From contig CM077006.1 in NCBI GenBank assembly GCA_039090855.1, forward strand, positions 46,571,336-46,635,335: a DNA stretch of 64,000 bases, written 5' to 3'. Shown here one piece after another: positions 10,726 through 21,510 of the stretch. The position numbers and the translations under genes are program-made. The stretch comes from Macrothele yani (lineage: Eukaryota > Arthropoda > Arachnida > Araneae > Macrothelidae). The first letter of the stretch is position 1, and each line of letters opens with the position of its first letter. The notes under the pieces are model-generated. The model was not told the DNA's origin. It saw only the letters and a program-made list of their open reading frames with translations, and ran no database searches.

Positions 10726-11750
10726 CGTGGTGGAGGATCCATAGAGCGAACGACACGATCGATGTGGTCCTGCAGATGTTCAGTTGGGTGTAAGTCTCGT
10801 GAATTAAGGGGCTAGGGAAGTACTTTGAAATCTTCATCGTGCTCTTCCAACCACTCTCGGATATTTCTAGCTGTGTGACACGTCGCATTGTCGTTCTGAA
10901 AGATCCTATCCGCCCCAGGGAAGACAATCATCATGCATGGGTGTACGTGGTCTACAAGGACAGGTTCATAAAGAGTTCGGTCCATAGTGCCTTCCACAGG
11001 TATGAGTGGATCCAGAGAATGCCACGAAAACATTCCCCAGACTATAACACTGCCCCTACCAGCTTGTGTTCTTCCAGCAATGGTTGAAGAGTGTTTGTTC
11101 TCCGATATTTCTTGCATTATACGCCAACGTCCATCCGTTCGATGAAGCAGAAAACGCGACTCATCGGAGAAGGCGATCCTTTGCAATCAGCGGAGGTCCA
11201 ATTCCGATACTGCCGTGAAAATGTATGCCTTTTCTGCCGATGCAACATCGTTAGCATAGGTGCAGTGACCACCCGTCTGCCTCGGAGCCCCATACGCAGC
11301 AGGGTTCGTCGCTGAACTGTCGTTTTAGGCACATCTCCGGTAGACCCCTGGTTCATTCGGCCAGTGAGTTGCTCCACTGTAGCGTGTCGATCGCCTCTCA
11401 CGCACCTTCGAAGCCGACGTTCACCTCTCACATCAATAGCACGAGGTGCTCCGCAGTTTCCACATTGCTTATTCGCAATGGTGCCATTTCTCCAATCTCG
11501 ATACACTTTAACCACAACAGCACGCGAACAGTTCACAAGCTGCGCTGTTTCAGAAATACTGCCACCCTTAACCCGAAAGCCGAAAATCATCCCTTTTTGC
11601 AAATCTTATAAACCGCTCCTTTTATCCATGAGAGCAACGAGTGATATGTTTGCAGATTGCCTACAGCACACCTTATATACCCTCCAAGCCAGCTCACGAC
11701 ACTAGCCTTTTTTCATTGGCTACGCGCTGATGACGTCAAAAGTAGGATAT
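10726..11750 (-). mobile_element. Tc1-like transposon, family 3, 3' truncated
   Basis: Minus-strand transposase in two frames. 11602-11117 holds the paired helix-turn-helix region (GGSISETAQLVNCSRAVV, MGLRGRRV). 11186-10812 holds IAFSDESRF, GSVIVWGMFSWHSLDPL and FQNDNATCHTARN. A frameshift separates the blocks around 11150-11190 and a stop follows FKVLP at 10812. The region with the catalytic glutamate (TEHL) lies just before truncation by RTE copy D. Terminal inverted repeats were not identified. Confidence 0.8.
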
Positions 11751-11795
11751 ATATGGTAAACTTCCAAAATATCAGGTTTTGATATGAATGGAAAA
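11751..11795. repeat. Leftover unit of the 103-bp satellite
   Basis: AAACTTCCAAAATATCAGG and TTTTGATATGAATGG match sub-repeats of the array at 9357-10040. This suggests the array was once continuous and was opened by the RTE and Tc1 insertions. Confidence 0.7.
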
Positions 11796-12734
11796 ATATA
11801 TATAATCATCACAACGCTTATAGTTTATAAATTCTAGAGTGAAAAATGATTTAATTTTTACTGGAAAAAAAGTTTGTAACGCGTGTTGACTATACAAAAA
11901 AACATTCCTAAATTATGACGGGTGAAACATTTTGTGGGACGCGAATACGACCGCCTTAGCTTACTTTCTTTTCTTGAATTTGTCCATGCAATGGGCTTAA
12001 GTTGTAATGAAAGAATTGTCTTTCTTATCTTCTTGAGCAGCACAGGACAACAGTGTAGAAACCACAAAAACTTTGAAGAAGAAAACTTGATGACTTAATT
12101 GTTGGTGTACTCTAGCAGCATGATGTCAAGACGGATGTAATATGATACAAAAAGACACCCCCATCTCTTTTTTAATGAAAAAATTGAAGCAAGAGTAGAT
12201 CTAGATGGACCTTCTATTTAGAACGTTCAGATAAGGGTAACACACTTCCCACAAGAGATCTTTTTTTTACTTGTTTGTCCTTTTGTTTTTCTTCGTTATT
12301 TCATGTGAAGTAAAGATCGAGTTTTAAAAACATATGTGATGAAAAAAGTGCACCTAGACATGCATTAGGTTACAACTGGTAGCGCTTTCATGTACGCGAT
12401 TCTCTTCCTTTTTGAATTATAAAACAACTTCTGCGGGCAGAGGACCTTGACATTTTCCTGAAATCTCCGGTAAGCAAAATTTTGACTGCTGTCCAAGTTC
12501 AAGAGAACCGGTTCAGTGCAACTGCTCATTTAGAATCATCTTATGCACGAGAGCGGGGATTCAAAAAGTTTTTGATGATGCTGATAAGGGTCATTAATAC
12601 GCGTAATGCTCTTAGCAGTTGAAAATTGTTGATTAATTAGTCCTTAGCTAACTAACTGACCATAAACCACTCTAGGTAACTAATTAGAAATAAATATCAA
12701 ACGAGAAAAAAAAATTAATTAATATCTAAAAGTA
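11796..12734. other. Unassigned AT-rich DNA
   Basis: No coding frame of note, RNA gene or recognised repeat seen. Presumably intronic or intergenic background. Confidence 0.5.
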
Positions 12735-12777
12735 AAAAAGTAGCTACTTTTCAGAAAAAGTAATGTAGCTAGGCTCA

Positions 12778-13440
12778 GAGCCCATTTAAGACGGGGGCTA
12801 GGGGCCGCAGCCCCGGCCCCGCATTTTCAAGGGGCCCCAAAGTAATGCAGAATGCTTGAAGAATTAACAGAGTTCTACAGGTTTTTTTTTCCTTTTTGCA
12901 GACAGCCCAGCAAAAACTATGAGAAATTGCCTTGTGAAAAAAAAATTTCGATTTCTTTCCGCTTTTTCAGGAAGAGTCCGCAAAAAGTATAGTCGCCCTC
13001 AGTCTATCCTCAAATCTTTCGAAAGCATTACACGTGTTTTTTGTACAGATCTGTAATTGGGGGAAATTTTCATACATTAAGAATTTGTTTGAATCATGAT
13101 ATTTGGATGATATTATTTTGCCGACTACTTCGATATAATTTCAATAAACTGAACCCTGGAAGGGGTGGGGGGATTAAAGCAGAAATGAACTGGTATCCAT
13201 TTTTCAACCATGTATTTTTACATTTTCTTGCTACCATTGATTTGTCTATGAATCATGGGATACACACTTCAATACAGCGGGGATATTTTTACTTTTATGG
13301 TTTCTTCGTCATATTTTGGGAATGTTTTCTCCTTGGTATTTTTATTCATCCACCCATAGTGAAATCTTAGATGTGCCACTAATACTGGGGCCCCAAAGTA
13401 TTGCCCAGCCCCTGGGCCCCCTCCTTAAAATGTGCTCTGA
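12778..13440. mobile_element. Non-autonomous hAT-like element
   Basis: Imperfect inverted termini: left CAGAGCCCATTT, right (complement) CAGAGCACATTTT, each followed by a G-rich run (GGGGGC and GGGGCC). No transposase. The CAG start is usual for hAT; a clean 8-bp target duplication is not visible, so the class is tentative. Confidence 0.5.
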
Positions 13441-13483
13441 ACTAGCTACTTTTCAGGTAAAGTAGTTGTAGTTGTAGAAAGCT

Positions 13484-13707
13484 ACTTTTTTTTTTTTTTT
13501 TTGATTGGAGGTTTAACGACCACCGTGAGCAATTCAATGGGCTATAAGCAGTCGCCTGTCCCTAATTTAGGGTCACTGGTTCCAGGGAAGGGAGAGAGCC
13601 AGTGCCATAAGACAAACACAACATCCATGCCTCACGAGATTCGAACCCAGACCCCTTTCGGACGAATGATCAGAGGCCATCGCTTAGACCACTGCGCCAC
13701 CGGGCGA
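13484..13707 (-). mobile_element. SINE family 1 (tRNA-derived)
   Basis: Minus-strand SINE of about 220 bp. The tRNA-like head is at the right (B box complement GGATTCGAAC is seen in sister copies; A box complement near ACCACTGCGCCACC). A body contains GGTTCCAGGGAAGGGAGAGAG and GGGCTATAAGCAGTCG, and a poly-A tail reads as T18 at the left. Flanks share TACTTTTT as a short target duplication. The head resembles a tRNA-Leu/Ser class (GGCGCAGTGGTCTAAG). Confidence 0.85.
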
Positions 13708-13959
13708 CGTACTTTTTCAAGAATGTAGTTGTAGCAGTAATCAGCTACTTTTAAAAAGTAGCTTTCTAATCACTGATAAAGGTTCATATGTTTGTTCGTT
13801 TTTTCCGGTGTCTGTAGCTACCGAGAGAAGGTGTGCCTTCCTAACATCAAATGCTGGTTAACGACGATAAATAATGACGATGTTTCTTTTGTGTGTGATT
13901 ATAACTTTATTGTAGTCACTGTTTTAATTTCTTTTCTTTTCTATTCTTTTCTTTTCCAG

Positions 13960-14151
13960 GTTCCGTAGACTTCCTTGCTGCAGTATCTATAGACCAGGCG
14001 CCATTAGGGGTTACTCAGACAACAGGCATCTGTGACAACCGAGCTATCAAACTAGATGAAAATGGCGATCCTATTTACGGTTCCGCGGACGTCGCATACA
14101 GTCTCAGTCAGACGGCGGTTCTAACGGTAACAACTTCCCAGCTCTTCACAG
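13960..14151 (+). CDS. Fibrillar collagen TSPN-domain exon (N-terminal part)
   Basis: Internal exon of 192 nt after a polypyrimidine tract and CCAG acceptor, ending at AG|GTAAGA. Both splice junctions are phase 1. Read from the third base it is open for 63 codons: SVDFLAAVSIDQAPLGVTQT, then TGICDNRA, a short loop, DVAYSLSQTAVLTV and TSQLFT. This matches the opening of the TSPN (laminin-G-like) domain of vertebrate collagen V/XI alpha chains, which begins VDVLKALDF, has a TGFC motif and ends QLFPG. The chain would be a secreted extracellular-matrix collagen; the N-terminal domain regulates fibril assembly in vertebrates. It joins in phase with the exon at 28127-28331. No signal-peptide exon was found upstream in the window. 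Assignment to a fibrillar collagen is strong; the subtype is inferred. Confidence 0.82.
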
Positions 14152-14389
14152 GTAAGATTATAATGAATTAGCTTTATTTTGCTTTCCGCTAAGCTAATTA
14201 TAATGAATAAGCTCTTTCTACCAGCTAGCTAATGATAATAATGAAGCTTTCCTACTGAGCTTCAAATAGTGAATTCAAATGGTTGTTGTTACTAGTTAAT
14301 TAAGAACATGAATAAAGTCTCCTGCTAGTAGTGTAGTAATTAGAATGTATAAAGTCTTAACGCTGGTTGTTAATGGTAATAAACTAACG
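14152..14389. other. Start of 14-kb intron, no features seen
   Basis: AT-rich intronic DNA with short imperfect repeats of AGCTAATTATAATGAA. Nothing else recognised. The intron runs to 28126. Confidence 0.6.
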
Positions 14390-14814
14390 ATATAAACCTA
14401 ACAGCCAGACAGAGGTCTGACAAAAACTATTAATTGAGAAAGACGTACTTACTCAAATCTTTTTTTATTATGCGACTCTTGGTCGTCCAAAGCACACACA
14501 CACAACTTGTTTCACAATAATGAAGAATCCAACTAATGGCATAGAACGAAACTCTCTCCTCTAGTATAACAACAAACGATCTCCTTATAACAACAAAATC
14601 TCTCCGTACAACACCAAACGCTCTCGTTTTTGCTATCGATGAACGCGCCTATATATACTGGCTACCAGCACGTCATGACTTACACTCATTGCCAGATCTC
14701 ATTCATCGGGTGAAATAATATTCCGTTCAGTAAGAAGATAATTTACATAGTAAAATAAAATAACCAGAGATAGTAAAATCAAAAGGAAAGTGAATATAGA
14801 GTATACGTTACAAG
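14390..14814 (-). repeat. Candidate solo LTR
   Basis: On the minus strand it begins TGTAACGTATAC, has a TATATATA box (about 14650) followed by GGCGCG, and an AATAAA-type signal in an A-rich run (about 14468). This order suits an LTR promoter and polyadenylation region. The right-hand end and target duplication could not be placed, so the call is weak. Its TGTAACG start is the same as that of the miniature LTR element. Confidence 0.35.
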
Positions 14815-15424
14815 ATGTTCTTCTCTCTTTCTGTAAAAAAGAGAGAACTTAGAAAAGGGTTCACATTATTCAGTTAGACATGGGTACAGAAACTGTGTTC
14901 ACTTTCAGACTCTAATAGCTTATTTTAGGAGTTAGCAGTGGCGTACCTGAATACCTGAATAACCCCCCCCACACACACACACACACACACACAAAATATC
15001 TTCGAGGCCCTTTTGCAAAAATGTATTTGCTTTCTGTTATTGAAATATTTAAATTCCATATCATCCTAGGTTTTACGGGCGTTCTGTAATTCAAATTCTT
15101 TGGAACCTATAGGTATTTTTGTAAAAACAAAATTGCTACACTTTATTGTGTGTAATACAAATGCGCACCTCGTAATTAAAATGATTGCCCTAGTTTTATA
15201 CCAATACAAAGTATTACAAAACACATACGCCAAAGTAAGTTAATCATATCACGCAAATTTTATTCTTTTGGAGAACTGAGGCCATTCTCTTTAAAATGCC
15301 TTGCGATCACACACAAAAAATATGTAACGTCCAAGTGGCAGGGTCTTTATATAATGGCCTTTTCTGATTTATACGAAAGAACAGAACAAGAGTAAGCAAA
15401 TTGAAAAAGTAACAATTAAGAATT
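14815..15424. other. Unassigned intronic DNA with (CA)n
   Basis: Contains a C8(AC)n run at 14963-14993 preceded by CAGTGGCGTACCTGAA at 14936, which resembles a hAT-type terminus. No partner end identified. Confidence 0.4.
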
Positions 15425-15680
15425 GTGGCTCAAAAATATCAATATTACTTAAATTATTTACTCTTGAATACAAAAAAGAAAAAAACCATTTAACATAACG
15501 TTACAATATTTTGCATTGTACAAAAATATATTCATATTAAAAAAAACATTTAACATAACGTTGTAATATTTTAGAATTGGTACAAAAATATCAATATTAC
15601 TTAAATTATTTACTCTTCAATATTAAAAAAAAAACATTTAACATAACGTTACAATATTTTGCTGTGTTATAAAAAAAATG
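15425..15680. repeat. AT-rich tandem repeat, about three units
   Basis: The block CATTTAACATAACGTTRYAATATTTT recurs at about 15488, 15548 and 15635, with ATATCAATATTACTTAAAT between. Imperfect tandem units of roughly 60-85 bp. Confidence 0.65.
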
Positions 15681-16429
15681 ACACAGGCCTTTGTTTTTTT
15701 GTTCCCGAGAAGAACACCTTTTAGCTACTTATATTCTGAAGGACGGGTAGTTATGTGCAAACAAGTGTAATATATGTATAACACCTAATCCTCATTGATA
15801 TGAAAATTCCATTTATGCAACTGATATTTCATTCACTTTCTATTGTTATTATGCATGTATAGGAACTATTGCTATGGCTGTGAAAAGGGGAATAGCGGCT
15901 TTCTCATCAACCAGGTTTTATTAACTAAAGAGAAAAAAATTCTTGAAGATTTTACTTATTTACTGAAAGAAAAAAGACGAAACTTGTTTTTTTTTAATTC
16001 TTTATTCAAAGCTGCCGTCAACATTTCCTGGTTATTTCTATAATGTGTTTACATGAAATGTCCGCAAAAATTTTGAAAACTCCTGCTGAGGTTAGAGGCC
16101 TAGCCGTGAGCGCATGCGCACTGCAGGGGGTGCGGGGGCTATCAGTACGCCCACGGGAGTTAGGCTGTTGGTCTCGTCTTAAAATTAAAAGAAAATCTAC
16201 TTTGGAAAAGTTATTTATTTATTAATGTGCTTGTCTGGTTTTTACGATGAGTTAGTTTTGCATTAGAGCAATCCTCGTTTTACATATTCGCAGCGATGAC
16301 GAAGTACCACGTGATATCAACGTCACGTGCGGCTACTAACAATTGTGCACACCTATCCTTTGTACGTAATCAGTAAACGTTTGCCAGTGATGGGGAAACG
16401 TGGCAACATATAAGCCAATTCGACCGCGG
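15681..16429. other. Unassigned intronic DNA
   Basis: No convincing coding frame or repeat. A GC-rich patch at 16085-16160 stands out from the AT-rich surroundings but matches nothing I recognise. Confidence 0.4.
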
Positions 16430-17413
16430 CCAGATAACTGGTGGTCATGGGTGCCTCACACTCTCACCGAGGACAAGAACCAGCGCGTTGCCATATGTGG
16501 TTCCTTGCTTGCCCGTTATCGCGAATGTTCTCACCAACGGAAACCCTTTCTGTCACGTTTTCTTACTGGAGATGAAAAGTGATGCCTGTACGTGAATTTT
16601 AGGTATCGGAGGAAATGGTTAAGCCCAAAGAAGACGCCCACATCACGTCCAAAACATGACCTTCATCCTTTGAAAATCATGTTGTGTGTCTGGTGATATA
16701 AGGAAGGCATTTTTCACTGGAAATGCTGCCGAGGAATCGGACCATCAACGCTGCACACTCTGTGAGCAACCCCGCCGTGTGGGGAGAAATTCAGCAGAAA
16801 CGGCCGCATCGGCGCCATGGTGCCCTTCTCCAACATGATAACGCACGTCCTCACAGTGCAAACATGACCAATATGGCCATTCAGGACATGAAATGGGAGA
16901 TCCTTCCACATCCGGCCTATTCCCCAGATCAGATCATATGTAGAGGATTTTAGAAAGGGAGTGTTTGACCCCAGGTCTTAAACAACCCTTAGAAATAGGA
17001 AGCTAGGAGATTTGGGCTAGAGTGCCCGATAGGAAAGTCACACGGAAGCGAGGTAGAAAGGGGGAGAAAGACGCCCTTATTTATTACCGGGGACGTGCCC
17101 ATCCGACGCACGGAGGGTATTTAGTAGTTCGAACGTTCGTACCTTCACCGGATCGAACCTGAGGTTATCTCCATGGCATTCACGAACGCTGACCACTAGG
17201 CCACCCGCAGCCCCCATTCCCCACATGTCGCCCCTTCAGACTATTACCTGTTCCGATCTCTGTCGAATGCACTTCGTGGCAGAACGTTCAACAATGAAGT
17301 TGATCACCAGTATTTCATTGATCATTTCTTCGCAGGAAAACCTGCACGTTTTTTCAAGAATGTCATTGCAGACCTATACAGATGTTGGGACACCATTGTA
17401 AACAATGGGTAGG
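16430..17413 (+). mobile_element. mariner-type transposon, degenerate, 5' truncated
   Basis: Plus-strand remnants read in order: WVPHTLTEDKNQRVAIC (helix-turn-helix end), FLTGDEK (first catalytic aspartate; stop in place of W), YVNFRYRRKWLSPKKTP, LLQHDNARPHSAN (second aspartate), WEILPHPAYSPD. Then, after an inserted SINE, VAPSDYYLFRSLSNAL (third aspartate of DD34D) and DTIVNNG with stop at 17412. This order and these motifs are diagnostic for mariner. Several stops and frameshifts; the N-terminal third and the left terminus are missing. Confidence 0.88.
16934..17213 (-). mobile_element. SINE family 2 inserted in mariner
   Basis: Minus-strand tRNA-derived SINE. Left end is the tail (CATATGTAGAGGATTTT); right end is the tRNA-like head (complement of GGCTGCGGGTGGCCTAGTGG, with a B-box-like GGTTCGATCC). 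It splits the mariner codons for YSPD/VAPSD with a target duplication around ATTCCCCA on both sides. An internal stretch present in other copies (CCCGGGTACTGG) is shortened here. Confidence 0.85.
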
Positions 17414-17856
17414 GGGGGATACATAGATGATTGATTCCGTTTTCCTTTCTGATGTAATACATTCCTGTAGTGCGGTGAAAAGAACGGCATGAACTTATGC
17501 ATCAATCCAATAAATCCGTAGTTCACTGGCAAGTCGTACTATTTCATTGACAAATGCAGCTAATTACATCGTGCCGAACGATAACACGAAAGACCACGTT
17601 CTAATGCAATAGTTAACTATTTAACAGTAACTCGAGGCAAAGGGGGCGTGTAGCATCTGGCGCTACATACTTGCGGAAGTTAATCACTGATGATGGCTAT
17701 GATTAAATAAGCTAAAACTAGATGGTGATATGTTCAAGAGAGTCGTGGTACCTTTTAGTTATTTCAATATCATTTTCTTGAGGTCTTTTAGTGATTTTAA
17801 TATTGTTTTTTCAAGGTTTTAAAGTTCATTCCACTGATTTATTTCATTTACATATA
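17414..17856. other. Unassigned intronic DNA
   Basis: May include the 3' flank of the mariner element up to about 17480. No other feature seen. Confidence 0.4.
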
Positions 17857-19265
17857 CACTGCTGGCCACCCAAAATGCAACACCGAGAAGAACACGAGAT
17901 AGCAAAAGCCAGATTTACTGGACAAATAACAACAAATACAAAGATGAAACGATTGAGCTTACAGGCCCTTGCGACTTGCGGAACACGCAGGCATCAATAG
18001 TTCGTGTGGCCCCCATGGCTGGCAATAACGGCCGCTACACGCCGCGGCATCAAACGAAAAAGGCTTTGGATGTGTGCTTGGGGTATGTCGGTCCAGGCTG
18101 CTTCCACACGTTGCCGCAGTTCATCAGGCGTAGCCGTGGGTGGTGCTTGCCGGGCCACGCGGTTGCCGGTCAGCGACCAGACGTGTTCGATGGGCGACAT
18201 ATCGGAAGAACAGGAGGACCACGGCAGCAGTGACACCTTGTGGGCCGTGAAGAATTGTTGCACGATGCGTGCCACGTGCGGGCACGCATTGTCCTGTTGA
18301 AACGTGGCCGATGGTAGGTCCTGCAGGTAAGGGAGGACTACTTGCTCCAAAACGTCGGAGAGGTAGCGGTGGCTGTTGAGGGTACCGGCGATGCGTACAG
18401 AGGAGTGCGGGTGTCATATCCAATTGCACCCCAAACCATAACGCCAGGCGACTGACCGGTATGGCGATGCATAATGCAGGCGTCATACAGTCTCTCGCCG
18501 CGGTGCCGCCACACGCGGATCCGACCATCGTGGTGTTGCAGGAAGAAGCGAGATTCGTCGGAGAAGACAATGTCGTGCCATTTCGTAGTCCAGGTGAGGC
18601 GTTCAACGGCCCACTGCCGTCGCACTCGCCGGTGGTGTAACGTCAATGGTAATCGGAGCAATAGGTGCCGTGCGACAAGTCCCCGCTCCTGCAGACGACG
18701 TCGAACTGTACGTGCTGACACAGATTGTTGCGCAACACACCCTAATTCCTGCGTTAACGTTCGTGATGTGGCGGTGCGAGCCGTCAATGCCCGCCGCACA
18801 ACATGCCGGTTCTCTCGTTCGGTGGTATGCCGCGGCTGCGGCAATCGCTCACGTCGATCCGTCCGTCCCTCCTGCACCCACCAAATCCATACTCGCCTCA
18901 CTGTGGCTGGATGTCGTCCCACACGGGCGCATATGTCTCGGTACGATAAACCGCTGTCGCGATAAGCCACTATTCGCCTTCTGTCGAACTCCGAAACGTG
19001 CTTGAATTACTGCCGTATTCTGCGACGAGGCATCAGGAAGCTTCCCACGCACAGGTCCGGCACCACAACACACTTCCACTACTTACGCTCCGCCTTCTGA
19101 GCACCCTTCTTATAGTGCTTCTCGGTGGCGTGCCGGGTGCACATGATTTGCATATGCTCTGCAATGCTAATAGTTTGCATGTCCTCTCGCGGGCGACGCA
19201 TGCTGCGAATTTCAGGCCAATCGGATGCTTTCTTCTTGGTGTTGCATTTTGGGTGGCCAGCAGTG
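17857..19265 (-). mobile_element. Tc1-like transposon, family 4, complete ends, nearly intact
   Basis: A 1409-bp element with 36-bp terminal inverted repeats matching at 35 positions (CACTGCTGGCCACCCAAAAT at each end), flanked by TA. The minus-strand transposase is in two overlapping frames: 18970-18338 with two helix-turn-helix motifs (SYRDICARVGRHPATVRR; SARTVRRRLQERG) and IVFSDESRF, and 18350-17994 with TFQQDNACPHVAR and SPIEHVWSL. Spacing from the second aspartate to the glutamate is 34, so DD34E is complete. A frameshift around 18350-18400 is the main lesion. The coding region is GC-rich compared with the flanks. Confidence 0.93.
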
Positions 19266-19867
19266 TAGTATAAATTTTCGAGTTTCTTCTTGTGCTGGCG
19301 GAAGTTATTTGAACTATTGCATTAAAAACTGGTCTTTTGTGTTATCATTCGCCACAATGTAAATAGCTGCATTTGTCAATGAAATAGTATGGCTTGCCAG
19401 TGAACTCTGCATTTATAACATGATAAACGATAAGCAACTTCTGGATCTTCCCACATATGAACTCTGGATTACAAGGATTTGCAGGAACAGCGGTGAGTTC
19501 ACATCGTTCAATTATATTATGATTGATTTTTACCGAAAATTTCATATGCATGAATATTTATCTTGCACTGAGCGCCGCGCTCCTGAGACATATCTTTTAA
19601 CGTGAGAAACAGTAAACACGTGGAAAATTTCATTTTCTACTTAGCAATTCTTTGAATCCACGTAACTGAGCTCTATGAAACTCAGAGTATTTGAATATGC
19701 TTTGAGGGTGTACTAGGACTGGATTAATCATGCACAGACATCCAGCAGAAGGGGTCACATAGGTCATCCACGCGCGGTTGATCCTAGAGGTGAGCGTCGA
19801 GTGTCACGACTTGTATCTCAGCAAGGACGTGAAACACCCATCTCACCCACTAATACAACAGGGGTAT
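19266..19867. other. Unassigned intronic DNA
   Basis: No convincing gene or repeat seen before the inverted tandem arms begin. Confidence 0.4.
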
Positions 19868-20400
19868 CGTTCCCTTGACCGAAAATCACTTGATCGAAAG
19901 GTACATTTCACCGAAGGGTCACTTGACCAAAAAGTTCATCTCACCGAAAGGTCACTTCACCTAAAAGTTCATTTCACTTCACCTAAAAGTTCATTTCACT
20001 TCACCTAAAAGTTCATTTCACTTCACCTAAAAGTTCATTTCACTTCACCTAAAAGTTCATTTCACTTCACCTAAAGTTCATTTCACTTCACCTAAAGTTC
20101 ATTTCATCAAAAGGTCACTTCACCTAAAAGTTCATTTCACCGAAAGGTCACTTCACCTAAAAGTTCATTTCACCGAAAGGTCACTTCACCTAAAAGTTCA
20201 TTTCACCGAAAGGTCACTTCACCTAAAAGTTCATTTCATCAAAAGGTCACTTCACCTAAAAGTTCATTTCACCGAAAGGTCATTTCACCTAAAAGTTCAT
20301 TTCATCGAACGGAGATTTGATCGAAAAGTTTATTTCACCGAAGGATTACTTTACCTAAAAGTTCATTACATCGAAAGATCATTTCACCGAATTGTCAGTT
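19868..20400. repeat. Left arm: tandem repeat array
   Basis: Units of about 19-40 bp built from TTCACCTAAAAGTTCATT and TTCACCGAAAGGTCAC. A short uniform block at 19966-20095 repeats the AAAGTTCATTTCACTTCACC unit six or more times. Confidence 0.85.
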
Positions 20401-21289
20401 TTTCGAAAACTTAGAATTTTGTTGTTAGAGATCTGTTGGAGTGTGGTGTGGGTTTTTCAAAAACTGGCCACCAAACATCATCGGATTCTATAAAAAATAC
20501 ACTTTTAATTTCTATGAAACACCTCCCCCGTTAGTAGGTTTTTCGAAATATAGCATTAATCAAGAGGCCTAGATCTGTGCCTTTTTATCAAATTTTATTC
20601 CTCCGAGCTCATAGTCATAAGGATTTCATAGCAAATCAAGTAAATAATGTTCCTGTTTTACTCAAGCACAAAACATTAATTTTTTGATCATAGGCCTAGA
20701 TACAGGTCATTTTAATAGATTTTAAACCTACTCATATTCATAAGCATTACATAAAATATAAATTAACTTTTTATGCAAACCTTGTGAATATGAGCACGCA
20801 AGTTTAAAATTTGCTAAAAAGGCCTAAGCCGAGGCCTAGAGCCCTAAACTTGATTCTTTTTGCCTGAAAAAATGCGCAACATTATTAACTTGACTATTTT
20901 TGTAAACCTTATGAGCATGAGTTCGCACGATTAAAATTTGGTAAAATAGCCTAAGCCAAGGACTAGGGACCTAATTTTTTTTTTTTTTTTTTTTTTTTTG
21001 CAATATTATTAATTTTACTTTTTATGTAAACTTTAAGAACATGAGCACTGAACATGACTTTTATGTAAACCTTATGAGTACGATTAAAATTTGCTAAAAA
21101 GGCCTAAGCCCGAGGCCTATTATCTTAAAAATAAAAAAGATTTGTCTTAAAACTAAATCTTTGCGTTCTTTGTGACACGGAGAAATCAAAAGTGCAATTT
21201 GAGTATAATCCCCTAAGGTTTCAGTGGTCTGTCTGCCGAACTTTCAAAATGTTTCAAAAGATCCTGTAATGATTTCCAAAGTTTTCGAT

Positions 21290-21510
21290 AAACTGACCCT
21301 TCGGTGAAATGACCTTTCGATGAAATGAACTTTTAGGTAAAGAGACCTTTCGGTGAAATGAACTTTTCGATCAAGTGACCCTTCGATGAAATGTACATTT
21401 AGATCAAGTGACCCTTCGGTGAAATGAACTTTTCGATCAAGTGATCTTTCGGTGAAACAACCTTTTCGGTGAAGTAATTTTCGGTCAAGTGACCCTTCGG
21501 TGAAGTAAAC
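21290..21510. repeat. Right arm: same array, inverted
   Basis: Reverse-complement units GGTGAAATGAACTTTT and GATCAAGTGACCCTTCGG. Shorter and more diverged than the left arm; it runs straight into a Tc1 fragment at about 21511. Confidence 0.8.

Larger units (their letters stand above)
12735..13776. mobile_element. Composite MITE region (AGCTACTTT-rich)
   Basis: Both outer parts are made of repeated AGCTACTTTT and its complement, and the right side ends in AGTAGCTTTCTAATCACTG. On the minus strand this is a CAGTG start, usual for hAT-type MITEs. Two later insertions lie inside: a hAT-like element at 12778-13440 and a SINE at 13484-13707. The left end is not clear. Confidence 0.5.
19868..21510. 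mobile_element. Foldback-like element with inverted tandem-repeat arms
   Basis: The left arm (19868-20400) is an array of short units such as TTCACCTAAAAGTTCATT and TTCACCGAAAGGTCAC. The right arm (21290-21510) is the same repeat in reverse complement (GTGACCCTTCGGTGAAATGA and similar). They flank an AT-rich centre of about 890 bp with no coding frame. Inverted terminal arrays made of tandem repeats are the hallmark of foldback-type DNA elements. The centre also has inverted symmetry: GGCCTAGATC at 20569 against three copies of AAAAGGCCTAAGCC at about 20820-21110. Boundaries and target duplication are not clear. Confidence 0.6.

Noticed and set aside
19778..20008. Frame with repeated KVHFTEGSLD residues, and the minus-strand counterpart at 21567-21244
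   Set aside because: It is a translation of the short tandem repeats of the foldback arms; no start context or splice signals.
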